A stretch of DNA of 64,000 nucleotides from Cocos nucifera (Eukaryota; Streptophyta; Magnoliopsida; Arecales; Arecaceae), in the NCBI GenBank assembly GCA_006176705.1, contig QRFJ01000006.1, forward strand, positions 7,177,115 through 7,241,114. Direction: 5' to 3'. The translations under genes and the position numbers were made by a program. How positions within the stretch are numbered: position 1 is the first letter of the stretch; every line of letters begins with the position of its first letter. Under the pieces are notes generated by a model. It searched no databases, was not told where the DNA came from, and saw only the letters and a list, made by a program, of their open reading frames with translations. This document shows, piece after piece, positions 23,269 through 35,424 of this stretch.

Positions 23269-25562
23269 TGAAGAAAAAATCCTATTTTTTGGATCAGATT
23301 CGTTCAGATCTAATTTGATCAAGAAAAATATTTTTTTAAAAAAAATTTAGATTCAAATCAGATCTGAGACTCTTTAGATCTAATTTTTTTGATCTGATAA
23401 AATAAAATAAAAATAAAAATAAATTAAATTTAATCTAATTATATCTTTATTATGGATAATTCTATTATCTTGTGATGATCCTGATGTTTGTCTGAAGTTC
23501 TGGATGTAGTCATACAAGCACCTGACCTCTATCGGTATCCACTCGAACAGAATTTGAAGATCTTCTCTTTCTCAATTTGTGCTCTAAAAATCAGATCTGA
23601 ATCTGATCTTGAAGGTCTTCAAAATATCTTTTGAAGATCAGTTGTTGTCTCTTATAGCAGTGCTGTCTTCTTTCTTTTCTATCGTCTTTCTCTTACTTGA
23701 ATCGCACCAAACTTGAGCCCAAAGTCTCTTGGGCATGGAGAGGAGAGAGAGGATCAGAGGGTAGCATGGAGAAGAAGGGAGAGAGGCTATGTGGCATAGA
23801 CAAAGGGTAGAAACTCCAAATCCTAGGTATAGATAGAATTTATATAGATCCTACTGCGTCATGCAATGCTACATCATTCTGATCAATCATGGCTCTTTAT
23901 GCAATCAGATCTAAATCTGATTGATGGAATGACATCATCTGATCCAATCAGATTAGAGTCCCTCATAAACCTTCTTAGGTGGTGCCAAGACTGATCAAAG
24001 AAGACTCTTTGGCGCCACCTAAGTAGAAAGAATGAAGCAACCTAAAGTTCCATCTGTATGGGACTCCAGGCGTCATCCTCATTGGGCGCATGCCTCCCTA
24101 GGCATGCGCCCCCTCCCTTTCTTCTTTTTAGTAAAGAGATAAAGCCCCATCTTCTCTTCTATGGGTTCATGACATATGGGCAGATGTCTAAGTATCAAAG
24201 GTCAATATTTAACCAAAGTCCAAAGATAAGATTTAGTAGGTGATGAAAAATGGCAGGTGTTGTCTTAAATTTATCTCATAAATTAAGATAGCCTTTTTTT
24301 TATCTGGACAAGCTTCAGTCAGATCAAGTAAAGATTTCTGAGTGAGTTCAAACATATTTGGCTCAGTCGAGATAACTTTTAATGATTATTAAAAGAGAAT
24401 AACAGGCTCAATCATGTGCTAGCATGATTTTTTTGAACTTAATTGAATCTTATTCAAATTAATTGAATTGGATTCGTCCAATTGATGATATCTAGATCCA
24501 AATTCTTGTTTGTGTGATTCGGTTAGGTTCAATTTCGTATGGTAATGAGATATGTCATGATCTCTATCATCGACATCATCGAAACACCTTCCAATGGATC
24601 AGAATTTTTTTAATTCAGACAACTAGTATGATCGATCATCCAAATCATTCTAATTGCTCCCAAAATCCACCAGTGACACCTAGCAGTATATGGTGGCAAC
24701 CCATCAGAACTGAAAATGCGAACCTCTTCGGTGCAGCTACCTGTGTGATTAAGTTTCTTCTATCTTGAGCCCCGATCAGATTAGGGTTAAGGTGAACTCG
24801 TCAAACCCTAATTTTCATCATATGAATTAATCATTCGATTCAAGTCCGATGTGAAAATCTAAATAGAAACTCTTTCTATTATTTCACTCTGCCATGGCCA
24901 TGGGCTTATGGACTTGATTCTCATGATCATCATAGGGCTGCTCCTCTACCACCGAGGTAGATAGATTTTCCATCTTGGATGCAATCCAATTCCTACAATG
25001 AACATGCTATAGCCAACATACACCTCAGGAATTCTGAATGGCTAGGAGATCGAGTTATGGTGTAGTCAAACTATAACACCCTCAAGGTGAACATCGATGC
25101 ACCTCAGGTCAAAGAACCAAACACACTACAGCTTCGAGCCAGTCATTGACGAGAAGGTAGACTTTCTCATGACTGCTCGATGTGGTCATACTCAGTGCCC
25201 TCATTCTCTAGTGAGTACCTATACTCTCGCTCTGATGTCTCTATACCGTAAACTCAAGATTCATCTATCCTAAAGAAGCGATCGTATACCAACCTTTCGG
25301 ATCAATCACCATTCTCATGATGATCCTACGATTGAAAGCATTTATGAGTCAATAATGAAAATTTATGTCTTAAATTTTCAACTCTTGAAAATATGAACTA
25401 TCATTATCATTAACTCAAGAAATGTATCATAGACACTTTCAAATACACACTGTGATAGAAAATAATCCATTTTATTATTTATAGTTAAAATTATAATTTT
25501 GCTCTTAGATGTATATTACAAGTGTCAGTCAATTCTGACTTCTAGGGTATACATATCTAATA
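23269..25562 (-). repeat. 5' LTR of the copia element
   Basis: 2294 bp, colinear with 7443-9782 with many substitutions. Its outer end beside the IDD fragment reads CTAATA, a mutated form of the CTAACA seen in the other LTR. Confidence 0.85.
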
Positions 25563-25769
25563 TACATAGCTCGACTCAGGGCAGACGTAGACGCGCTTTC
25601 TATTTTTGTGGGTACCGCTCTTCTTAAGGCTCACCTCTAGGTTGTGTACTCGTCGATAAAGTTGAAGGTTTTGATCTCTTTCGAACCCTCTATTGCACAC
25701 TTCATAGACGTAAATGCCTATCGCTAGTAGCCTCTCTGGTGTCAAAGCCACCACCTCTGCCATTGGATC
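25563..25769 (-). pseudogene. IDD-type zinc-finger pseudogene, copy 2, upstream half
   Basis: A minus-strand frame of 68 residues begins MAEVVALTPERLLAIGIYV, continues through CNRGFERDQNLQL and ends VYVCPESSYVY at the copia junction. This is the ID-domain first finger and the start of finger 2. The first finger-1 cysteine is Tyr and the expected His at the end of RDQNLQLH is Tyr, so the finger could not bind zinc. It lacks exon 1, and sequence identity with copy 1 stops at 25769, where the 53-bp direct repeat begins. Confidence 0.82.
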
Positions 25770-25822
25770 TTTATGCTATGAAAATTAATTAAAGTTAGAA
25801 AGTCACCTTCCTTACGCAACTT
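25770..25822. repeat. 53-bp direct repeat, right copy
   Basis: Partner of 7245-7297; 51 of 53 bases agree. See the finding on the captured IDD fragment. Confidence 0.85.
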
Positions 25823-28800
25823 GCATTGCTATGAATGTCACTCTATAATGGACACTCACTTATCTTGGTGCCATATCCTAATTTAATTGGAGGTATTTCG
25901 ATTGCATTAGTTTCCATCTTCAATAAATACAAAAGTTTAGAGAGCATATCTTAAATAGTAACTAGACTTGTACATGTGGCTATAGACTCAAAATTGCATC
26001 CCTCTTCTATTGAGAGTTTGAAACACTGGAGGTGTTTCCCCAAGTGTTTAACATGTATAATTGTTCAATCATTTCCATGAATTGGCCAAGCACTAACAAT
26101 TATCTTGCAAAAAGAAAAATAGAGAAAAAACTACCACCATCAAACTTAGTATCAACTACCTAAGAAACCAAAAATTTGTAAGATATTGTAAGAGAAAAGA
26201 ACTCACCACATATGGACATACAAATGATTGGATATATAAAATGAAATTTGATAAACTTGAAGGTTAGATATAGTCATCCATGCATCATGCAACAATCTAT
26301 AATTGTACAAACCTGTCGTAATTGCATAATATGCAGTCTTATGTATTGCATAAGGCTCATGCAATCACAAGCCACTATTTCATGTGCAAATGAAAAATGA
26401 TCATGATCTACAAATTAGACTCCTTAGTTCAAGCATGAATTGAAGAAAAAACTAAACTCTACATATTTAGATTTACTAAGTATTTCAATAAATCTTGACC
26501 CTTGATAAGGTGGATGAACTATCTAAACAATGATTTTTTTATGTTGCAGGATGCACATATAATGTTCTATAGGCTAGACCTCTCTACTTAAGAGAGAAAT
26601 AAAAAAAAAATCCTATTGCTGCCAAATCTCAAGTTGGAGAGGTTGGGGCTGATCTCTTCGGATAGAAGCTGGACGGTAGACTCTTCAGCTGGAGACTCCT
26701 CAGAAGAAAATAAGGTCACAGATCCTCAGCTAGAGACTCCTCTAAAGAAGATGAGAAAGATCCTCTACTGGAGATAAGGCGCTGAAGAGCTCTCGGGTGC
26801 TGGAGCAGGACAAGCAAAAAGTCCATAATCAGAATATTTTTCGGTGAAAACCCTCCAATGCTTAAGTCAGTTAAGAATTGGAGAACGGTAAAAGAATATT
26901 TTAAGATCTTTTGAGAGCTTACCTGTATCCCTTTTTTTTCCTATTTATAAAGAGGGAGTAAGAATCATACATGTCGGGAGGACTAGCTATTCCCAAAAAG
27001 TGCATGTGGATTGTGCTGATAAGTATTATATATCTGCATTTGAGATGCAAAAGTTTTGGAAGGTAATCGTATTTTGGTGGTTAGGACTTCCTTATTTGGC
27101 ATCTTCGCAATCGCAAGAAGAATTATTTTCTCAAAATGGTCATCTTGTCGGATTAAGACGACCTACCAAATTTGGAACTATACTCTTTTAATTGTTCCAA
27201 ATCAACTAGCTAACCCTTACTTACCTCGGACATACTCAATGATCTGGTCGGCTGAGGCGAAGGACAAGATCCACAATAGATCCAAACTCCTCATATTTGG
27301 GTTGACCAAGCATTCATTATCTTCACTTTTGATAAAGAGTGAATAAACTGGCAGATAAGAAATTTATATACTAGGTTATTTGTGCTAAGTAAAGGCAAAA
27401 CCTTGTTCTTTATTTTATTATCATTTTACATATTGTTGTTATACAAGTAGCATTTTAAAATTTATCAATCCCCTTTAGCCCAAGATGCATCAATTATGCT
27501 CATAATTATGCTTAATTTTGCATATAATTATATTTGTTTTGGACATGATTTTATGTAATTATATACATAGATAGAGACTATACACAAAATGGCAATTAAA
27601 TCAAAAACTTAGAATAAAATTTTCAATCAATAAGGATTAAACATAACACAATAGTCAATCCAAGGGTGAAGCATCAATCACCCTCTTTAACAAGTATTAA
27701 ATAAAAAACCGCAATCTATCTAAGGGTGAGACATCAATTACACTTTTTATCCATCTAGACTTGTTAGAATAGGACATCCCTATTGGAAGTGGTCCCTAAC
27801 CTGAAGGCACAACAATCCACTATGATTTTAGTTCAATAAACTTAGGGTCAAATTCATATATTAACAATGACATCTTAGATTTATCCTTCACAGTGAGCAC
27901 ACTAATTTATTGTACCATGTATCCAGTGGAGATAAGGATTTCTCATAGATTCTGCCTATAGATTTTTGTCCATATCATTAGAAATATGTTAGACATATGA
28001 GTTCTAGATTCTAGGAATGATTTTATCAGATAATTTTGTATCACACAAATATTATTGATTTCAATAAACACAATATTTTTAAAAAAAATTGATTTTGTAC
28101 ATGCATCGGGATTTGGTTGTCTGATATATGATCCAAGATTTTGATGGGTCATAACATTGATTGGCTATAGGTTTGATCGAATTAAAAAGGGGTAAAGGGA
28201 CTCAATTGCAATAATAGTTGATACGAATGAAAGGAGATTTTTTAGCCATTCTATCTGCTGGGGATTAGAATGACTATGCATTTTACATGCAAGGAGATTT
28301 TTGTCATGAGCGTGACCCCTCTATCGAGTAAGATGAAATCTGTGGTACATTAAAAGTCCAAGTTGACCTCGAGGCTCCACGCTTGTTAGTCATTCTTGGC
28401 CTTTATGTAAATCTCTTTTAAGTCCTCATAAGAATCAGATTCAACAGCAGATGGACTAAACCCTGGCATAGGTTTGATTTGTTTGGGCTGGTTAGACCTA
28501 ATTCAATTGGTCTAATAAACCAAGACTTAAACTGTGACTAGAGTTTCCTGTTGCTGGCTCCTAAGAGTAATCCTACTTGGTCAATCACATATGGGAACCT
28601 ACATTGCCGGACCATAAGTTCAGGTCTCCTAGGTGGCTGCTAGATGCTAGGCATTAAACCTATTGAGCTGCAAGCACCTAGGGTTTCCTAGGTTAGCATG
28701 CAGGGCTTAGGGTTACACCCTAGCTTGGCTCCTTCTTACAAATAGGAGGGGGGAGGTAAGGTTTCGGACTGCTATGTGTTGTTCAGAAATCTCATATAGA

Positions 28801-29611
28801 AATCTTAAGAAAAAGCTACATAAATGGAAAAGAAGGAAAATTGTAGGAAGAAAGGGATAAGAAGAAAATTGCTGACTAATTCTTGGAGGGCCTGTTGGGC
28901 ACAAGTGGTCCGTCTAATGCCTAATGGATTCTTCATCTATCTTCCATTGTTTCATGTTCCCTTATGTCCTCTACATGTATTAACCTATTTTAATATGCAT
29001 GCAATCTATGATTTTAATAATTTACTGAAAAAAAATGATCCAATATTCTTCTATTTTATTATGATGCCATCACGACCCAATCATGAAACGTAGTAGTTTA
29101 TATTTAACTTTATCATGCAAAGAGAGATGGCAACTCTTCGTGGAATTCTAAGGAGTAGGTTACAGAGCAAGACTTTCTAGAATAAATGATAGGTCATAAA
29201 ACTTGCTCCCAATGTGTATCTTTTTTATTTAAAAAAAAAGGAGTATGCATTTAACCGTATCGTCGTTATAAGTGTTGGCATGTATGATAAATAAGATGGG
29301 CAACTCATTGATGATCTTCATGCAAAATTTTAATTTTTTAATCATCAAGTCAACTAAAAAGCTACTCCAAAATATTTGCACCCTACAAAGAAATACTTCT
29401 ACCATGCATTTGGTGCTTCTAAACCTTGTAGATGTTTTAACTGTGTTAAGACAACAAAATATGCAGTAGCTTTCAGAATCATCCTCTCACCCGGCCATGC
29501 TTTGGGTCTTTGAACCGCCTCCAGCCTCCAACATTTCAAACATCACGAGCGACCTATCCGAAGAGCTTAAACATCAAAAGATTCATTGATCAGAATATTC
29601 TAAACAACTAC
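25823..29611. other. AT-rich intergenic sequence
   Basis: No credible genes on either strand. One GC-richer block at about 26600-26960 is listed separately. Confidence 0.5.
26600..26960 (-). repeat. Possible old gypsy LTR fragment
   Basis: GC-richer than its surroundings. On the minus strand it has a TATA-like TTATAAATA (26942-26950) followed by a leader-like stretch, resembling a degraded gypsy LTR promoter. No termini or partner copy were found. Confidence 0.25.
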
Positions 29612-29920
29612 ATGTATTTGGTTAACTATTAAAAAAATATTTTTTTATTTTTTAAATTTTTAAAAATCAAAAAATAATATCTGATAATATTATAAAAAGT
29701 ACGAATTAAAAATCAAAATAATCAAAATAATTACTTTACATATAAAATAATTTTTTTTTATTTTTTACTTTACATATAATTACTTTTTGCTTTATAGCAA
29801 CGTAGTTACCAAACATATTTTTTTACTTTTTTATTTTTGCTCAATAACAAAAATCCAAAAATATAAAAAAAATATTTTTAAAAATTAAAAATTTAAAAAA
29901 AAAAATGTAACCAAATGCAT
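29612..29920. mobile_element. Palindromic MITE (about 309 bp)
   Basis: The ends are inverted: ATGTATTTGGTTAA on the left and GTAACCAAATGCAT on the right. The inner flanks are complementary A/T tracts, so most of the element could fold into one long hairpin. It has no coding capacity. The ends suggest a hAT-type family, but no clear target duplication is visible. Confidence 0.6.
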
Positions 29921-29968
29921 CCCTTTATCTACTCTCTTTCAATGGTAAATTTCTTGGTATTTTGGTTG

Positions 29969-29974
29969 TTTATT
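29969..29974 (-). terminator. Likely polyadenylation signal of the RING-H2 gene
   Basis: AATAAA on the minus strand, about 290 bases after the stop codon. This implies a 3' UTR of roughly 300 nt and no additional gene between. Confidence 0.5.
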
Positions 29975-30259
29975 TTGTCCCTAGCTACTAATAATACAAA
30001 ATTAATCAAATAGAACCACAAAGAATAGACACTCAAGATGTACCCAAAGACATAGAATCGCCTGCCAATTCATGTACAGTATATCTATTTAAAATGAATG
30101 AGAATCAAACTTTTAAGTAGATGCCAATATTAATCTGCACCATCAATTTAAAGAATTGTCTTGTTCAGATACCAAGTATGCCATGCCCCTGGGTAAAGTA
30201 TATTTACAAAGCAAAGCAGAAAATAATAAGGTAACTAGCATGAGATTAATTAGAAAGGA

Positions 30260-32373
30260 CTAATTTTGTTTCTCCTCTGAAATATCTTCCAATGCAGAGG
30301 CTTTGCAGATTGGGCAAACATTTTTTGTCTCCAACCATTTCTTGATGCAGCCGACATGGAAGTCATGTCCACATTTCATGCTCCCCAGGTTATCTCTATC
30401 CTTGTACTCTTCCTGACAACACAACATAACACAAGAAATCTTAGTTAGAAACCAACTAAAGATTATGTAAACATATCTAGACGTGATGAAGCGATCTATT
30501 GAATCTTCTTACCAAGCAAATAGCACAGCTTCTTTCCTCCTGATCATCATGAGTTTGATTAGAACAGTGTACCCTCTTTATCAGACATGCTGAAATCCTG
30601 TCTTCTGACAAACCTATGCCGACATTCCCAATGCTTTCTTCCAAAGCAAGTAATTCCTGTAGTGACCAAGTATATTGAGTCCAGAATTATGGAGTGCAAG
30701 ATAGAATAACTTGGAAAAAGAAAACAACTTTCAATCACCTCATAGCTCATGTTGTCTATGTCCAGCCTCAAGTCCCTATGCTGATCAAACAGATCGCTGG
30801 GGTTGTAGAATGTTGGCTGGTCCAGCATAACAATACCCTGCAATAAAAATGTAATTCCCTTGTTGCATATCACATGACATGGCAAATTGTTTGTTTGACA
30901 AATAATTAAACCCACCTCAGATACCCATCTATCATGGGGAATGGTCTCATTGAATAAAGAGTGAAACGTGTTATAAAAATTCCTCGCCCTCCCACCCCTC
31001 ACATTACCACTATGCCCTATGATAGGCAGCGGCCTTAGTTGTCTGGAAGAGACAGCAGCTTCCACTTCTGATGTCGCTGCACCCTCTGAAGATGTGGCTG
31101 CAAATCTCATGATTGGGTGGCTAGAAATGGTTCTATAGAGAGTCATTCTTTGATCATGGTTGTTCTGACCTGGCACCATGCCTTGTGGGGGAGGAGCATG
31201 TAGATTTGGCAAAGAACTCCAATTTCTAATAACATTAGGATGGTACACCGCATTCATTGCAGCAATACCATTGTTAACATTGCTTGACACAAGGGACTGG
31301 TTCAGTTCATGATTGTAGTAGCCATTTTCTGCAATTTGAAAGTCAAGTAAACAATAAATCAATAAACAAGTAATTAAATTAAAAATAATAATAAAAACAG
31401 ATTTATAGATGTAACATGAAAAGAATAATCAGGAATACTATAGTTTGAAAAAAAACTGAAAACAAAATCCTTCCTTGGGGAGTCCCAGACACACGAGTTT
31501 GGCTCCATTGCTCTGGCATATTTGGACCAGACAAGCTCCCAGTTGAACTTGAATGATGAGGCATGTTACTTGATGTTGAACTTGAATGATGAGGCATGTT
31601 ACTTGATGGATGGGCCCCAGCTGGACTGTGTTCTACATGGAAGGTATGACCATGTCGTCTTCTTATATTCCTCTGAGATCCCTCCCCCACAGTCAAGAGA
31701 TTGTCACTCCCATAGTTGGGGACTGTGTACATGGAATTCGAAGGCCAGTATTGAGGTACCGGAATAGGCTTTGGCTGTAAATAATCAGAAGAAATGGGAA
31801 AGTTTGAAGAACTTCCAGCATAATAATATCCACTAACATTCGCTCTCTCAGTAACCACGGGCATCTCTGGGCTTTTCCTTTTAAATGTTGCCCTTCTATT
31901 GTCAATTTGAGGATTAACTGTGTTGTAACCATCCCCTACCACAGGTCGACCGTAGCAAGGCATGGATGGGGCATGATTTGGTGCTAATCTAATGCTGCTA
32001 CCAGCAGATGAAGAATGCATATTTTGAAATCTTGGAGGGTCGGCAGCCCTGTAGTTCAGGTAGTCTAGACTGAAACTAGATGTGGGATGGCTGGCTGTTC
32101 TTGGTGCAATGTTATAAACCATGGAATTTACTCCATTTGCTGAATTATCCATAGAAGGCATAAACGAATTATTTCCTGCAGATCAAATATTTATATGCAG
32201 AAACTTTTAGTTGTTGAGTCTGATTACAGAAAATATGGACCCAACAATTGTGAATGCATGGAACTGAAAATAATACCTAAGCGCGATCGAGGATTAGGAT
32301 TTTGATGATTCCATGTATAGATATGGTCCATTTCTGATGGCTGGGAGGCATAGGACGAACTTCTATGCACCAT
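30260..32373 (-). CDS. RING-H2 E3 ubiquitin ligase, HIP1/ZFP1-like (six coding exons)
   Basis: Probably transfers ubiquitin from an E2 to protein targets. Coding exons, 5' to 3': 32373-32277, 32175-31495, 31328-30916, 30837-30739, 30656-30513 and 30412-30260. They sum to 1587 nt (528 residues); phases are compatible and introns are GT-AG. The exon 2 donor (C/GTGTGT) has weak consensus and was chosen because it is the only phase-1 GT nearby. Residues 474-514 form a RING-H2 finger, C-x2-C-x14-C-x1-H-x2-H-x2-C-x10-C-x2-C, split by the last intron and complete in all eight zinc ligands (CAIC, CGHDFH, CPIC). Before it lies ELLALEESIGNVGIGLSE, a helix typical of this family. Residues 1-400 are Ser/Asn/Pro/His-rich and probably disordered, with a tandem SSNMPHHSSST repeat. 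The start ATG follows an in-frame TAA and is near the 5' edge of its exon. The exact subfamily name is uncertain. Confidence 0.88.
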
Positions 32374-32399
32374 TTAGATATTGCTAGTGTTCAACATCT
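32374..32399 (-). other. 5' UTR portion of the first coding exon
   Basis: A TTTTGCAG acceptor precedes position 32399 on the minus strand, leaving 26 nt of UTR before the ATG at 32373. The gene must therefore have at least one upstream leader exon. Confidence 0.6.
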
Positions 32400-34129
32400 C
32401 TGCAAAATTTTTAAAACAAGTTAAAATAGTTAAAGCTTATCATTGGAAATTATAGAATGAACTGTTGAGATCAATCCACTGTTAAAAGGCAAAAAAAAAA
32501 AAAAAACATGGAAAAATAAATGATGGCTACATGTAAAAGATAAAGACAATCAAAATTCCTTAACATTGATATCTAGCAAGACCTTTATTAACATAAGCAG
32601 TCATCCATGGATCTGATTCCAAGTCGAACTACTTACCATCACCCATGTGACAACCTCCTTTCAGATTGCTAACTGTTCTTATCACTTATACAAGTCATTC
32701 ACAGTTGTCAAAAAAATGAACATTGCATAGGAACAATAATCCTTTTCCTATTAAACAGTCCTAGAACTCTGCAGGACCTGATTCTTTATTTTAATTGCCT
32801 AGCACAGAAAAGCCTATCAACTCTGGATTTTCAGTAGGACACCTCCATACACCATGCTAACTAAAACCAAATGGAACATGTACCTGCAAGAAGTGTGGTT
32901 GTGTGCGATATTACCAATTCTGCACATCCCCCAAGAAAGGAAAAAATGCTGCATCCAATCGAGTCAATTTAAAAAAGCACATACCTGAGGTGGTACAGAG
33001 TCATTTGGTGATGTTCTTCCAGTAGTTTATGAAAAGCATAGAATGATGCTCATTCACAAAACAAACAGCACAATGAGCAATTCCTTTCTAAAAATTAGTG
33101 TATATATCCAAATGCAGCAGTTCTTTGATACTAGTTATATAGAGTTCCTGGATACTAGCAGTTCTTTGATCCCAATGCAACAGTAGCTTTCTGAAATTGT
33201 TATCCAACTGCAACTCTAAAAGCAGCAAGATAATAATTTCATCCCCTCATCATATACAGTCGTTGTAGATCATTAATCCTGCATCCTCAACCATTTAAAG
33301 TTTCCTAGGAATGAAATATCCAGCTACAAAGACCTTCCTGAGCTGCATTTAAACAGTAGACCACATAATATGTTGTTACATATATCAGCTGACAAAATGG
33401 CGAATCAGTGTCAAATGAAAAACAATGGTGACCCTTGCAGCAAGTAGGCACATCTATAAAGTACCATGGGATATTGGGATATTTCTTATTATCTAACATA
33501 TTGATGCATCCATTTCTATGAAAAATAGGGATCTTTGTGAAGAACTTAGGGAAGAAGAAATAAGGAAAATTGTCTAGTCTTCAAATATATTGTATGGCCA
33601 AATAAAATAAAACTAACATTTGGACTTTAAAACGACTAATTTTTCAAGCAAACAACCTGAGGTGTAACACTCCTCACTATTAACATGAAAGTATTTGTTG
33701 CTTGATGCCAATGCGACGTTAACTGAAACTTTGTCGTTTGCTGAGGAGGAGAGGGACTTCCTATCCAAAAGCATAAATTTCAAACAGTATTAGCAGGGCT
33801 CTGATCAAAAGATTACAGTGTGTTGTTTAACACTTGAAGGCAGATTATAAGTCTATGATGCACATGCAAACGCACGGCAGGTCTGGAAAACCAAGAAATC
33901 TTGTGGGAAATTCCCTGATGTGGATAATAAACAAGAAAGAAGTTGGAGGAAGACCACCACTTTAGTATAATTTGATCACCATGGATATAGAAGACTTTAT
34001 CTAGAACACTTTGTGCTTGATAAGAAATCACTATGGGAAGACTAAAACATTATAGGTGATCCATCTGGAGTAAATCTAGCATAAACTTCAAATGATGGTG
34101 GAAGCCTATCTTAATTTATATGCAAAAGG
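32400..34129. other. AT-rich intronic or intergenic sequence
   Basis: Nothing recognisable on either strand. Confidence 0.45.
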
Positions 34130-35424
34130 TTCCAACTTACCTCTTGCCCATCGGCCGACCTTCGTTAGCATGGAGATCGATGACCAGCTTCAGGTGTGCA
34201 ACTTGATCTCTGACAATGGGAGGGGCCGGAAAGCACAAGATATTACCCGTATGTTTGATGACTCGCTTGCCAATCGGATCCTCACTATTCCAATCCCGGT
34301 CCACCGCTGCCAGAACTTGAGGGTCCCAAAGCGCCCACAAGGGATCTGTCTGAGAGATGCAGATCTGTGATGAGTTCTAGGATTGAGGGTGCCTGGATCT
34401 GAAGAGTGGCTACACATCCTAGGATGAGGCTCTTTCTCTGGAAGGTTGCTTGGGACCAACTCTCGAGACAGGTGATGCTTAGAGGCAGGGGAATGGGGAT
34501 CCCGACGTCCTGTTCTATTTGCGGGCTGGAGGATGAGTCGATGGAGCATACCCTCCTGCACTATTCGAGGGTGAGATTCATTTGGAGGCAGATGGGTGGC
34601 CAGCCATGGGAGACCAGTCGTGGCTCCTGGCTGGGCCATTTTTTTGAGGTGATCCATCGATGTACTCCTAAGGGACAACTTGTGCTTTGGGGGGGAGGGC
34701 AGCGTATGTCACCTATTAGACTTGGCTCTCCAGGAACAGGTTGGTCTTCGAAGCTGAGGTGATGTTTGCTAGATGGATGCTCGAGAGAGCTTTGTGCTTG
34801 GCCACGAAGTACAGCCATTTCGATGCTATTGATCCTCTCCTCGACATCTCCGAGTCCTAGGGCTCCCCTGCTGCTTCTGCAGCGAGCTGAAGGGCTATCC
34901 TCATCTCCAAGGAACCCCCGCCCTTGGAGTTTGTTAAAGGTTAACTTCAATGACAGTGTCAAGGATGGAAAGGATGGTGCCGAATTTGTTATCCGGATGC
35001 CAGACTACTTGCGGCAAGGGGTTCGTATCTCTTTGGATCCACCATTCTGAGAGTAGAGCTCCATGCTGCCTGGGCAGGCATCATTTGTGCATAGCAGGAG
35101 TTGCGGTAGAGCGAATCATCATTGAGGTTGATTTTGTGATTATGATTGGTTGGATCCAGGATGAGATGATGTGCATGGACGACCATCCACTCCTTCAGGA
35201 CATCCGGCTATGCATTTGTGACTGTGTGACGGCGTCGGCTCAGCATGTCCATTAGGAGGTGAGTAGCAGGATCGCTTCCTATGTGGTGGAGCATACCGGC
35301 AACTAGACTTGGCGTTAGGGTCAGGCCTGCCCGCGTGCCCTGCAAAATATTTTATTTTCTGATCTTATGGGGTGTACCCATACTAGATCGGTGTGAGCAC
35401 CTGCTTGTAACAAAAAAAAAAAAA
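34130..35424 (+). mobile_element. 5'-truncated LINE with zinc-binding and RNase H C-terminal domains
   Basis: The frame at 34406-34700 reads PRMRLFLWKVAWDQL, then CSICGLEDESMEHTLLHYSRV and RFIWRQM: the zf-RVT region of plant LINE ORF2. From 34900 to 35270, in shifted frames, VNFNDSVKDGKDGAEFVIRM, ESRAP-like, ERIIIEVDF and the CVTASAQHVH stretch match the RNase H domain that some plant LINEs carry after the RT. A run of A at about 35410-35424 after CTTGTAAC looks like the poly(A) 3' end. Endonuclease and RT are absent, the usual 5' truncation. Frameshifts make it inactive. Confidence 0.75.

Larger units (their letters stand above)
7443..25562 (-). mobile_element. Ty1/copia LTR retrotransposon (Angela/Tork-like), 18.1 kb including nested gypsy elements
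   Basis: Two direct LTRs (7443-9782 and 23269-25562) begin TGAAGAAAAAATC and end CTAACA or CTAATA on the plus strand. The 5-bp flanks are TACAC (7438-7442) and TACAT (25563-25567), a one-mismatch target-site duplication. The element lies on the minus strand: the primer-binding site is beside the right LTR and RNase H beside the left one, in copia order (integrase, RT, RNase H). The internal part is split at 12200/21818 by Ty3/gypsy insertions. LTR divergence is high and stops are frequent, so this is an old, dead copy. The Angela/Tork label rests on the RT/RNase H motifs and long LTRs and is a lineage guess. Confidence 0.88.
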
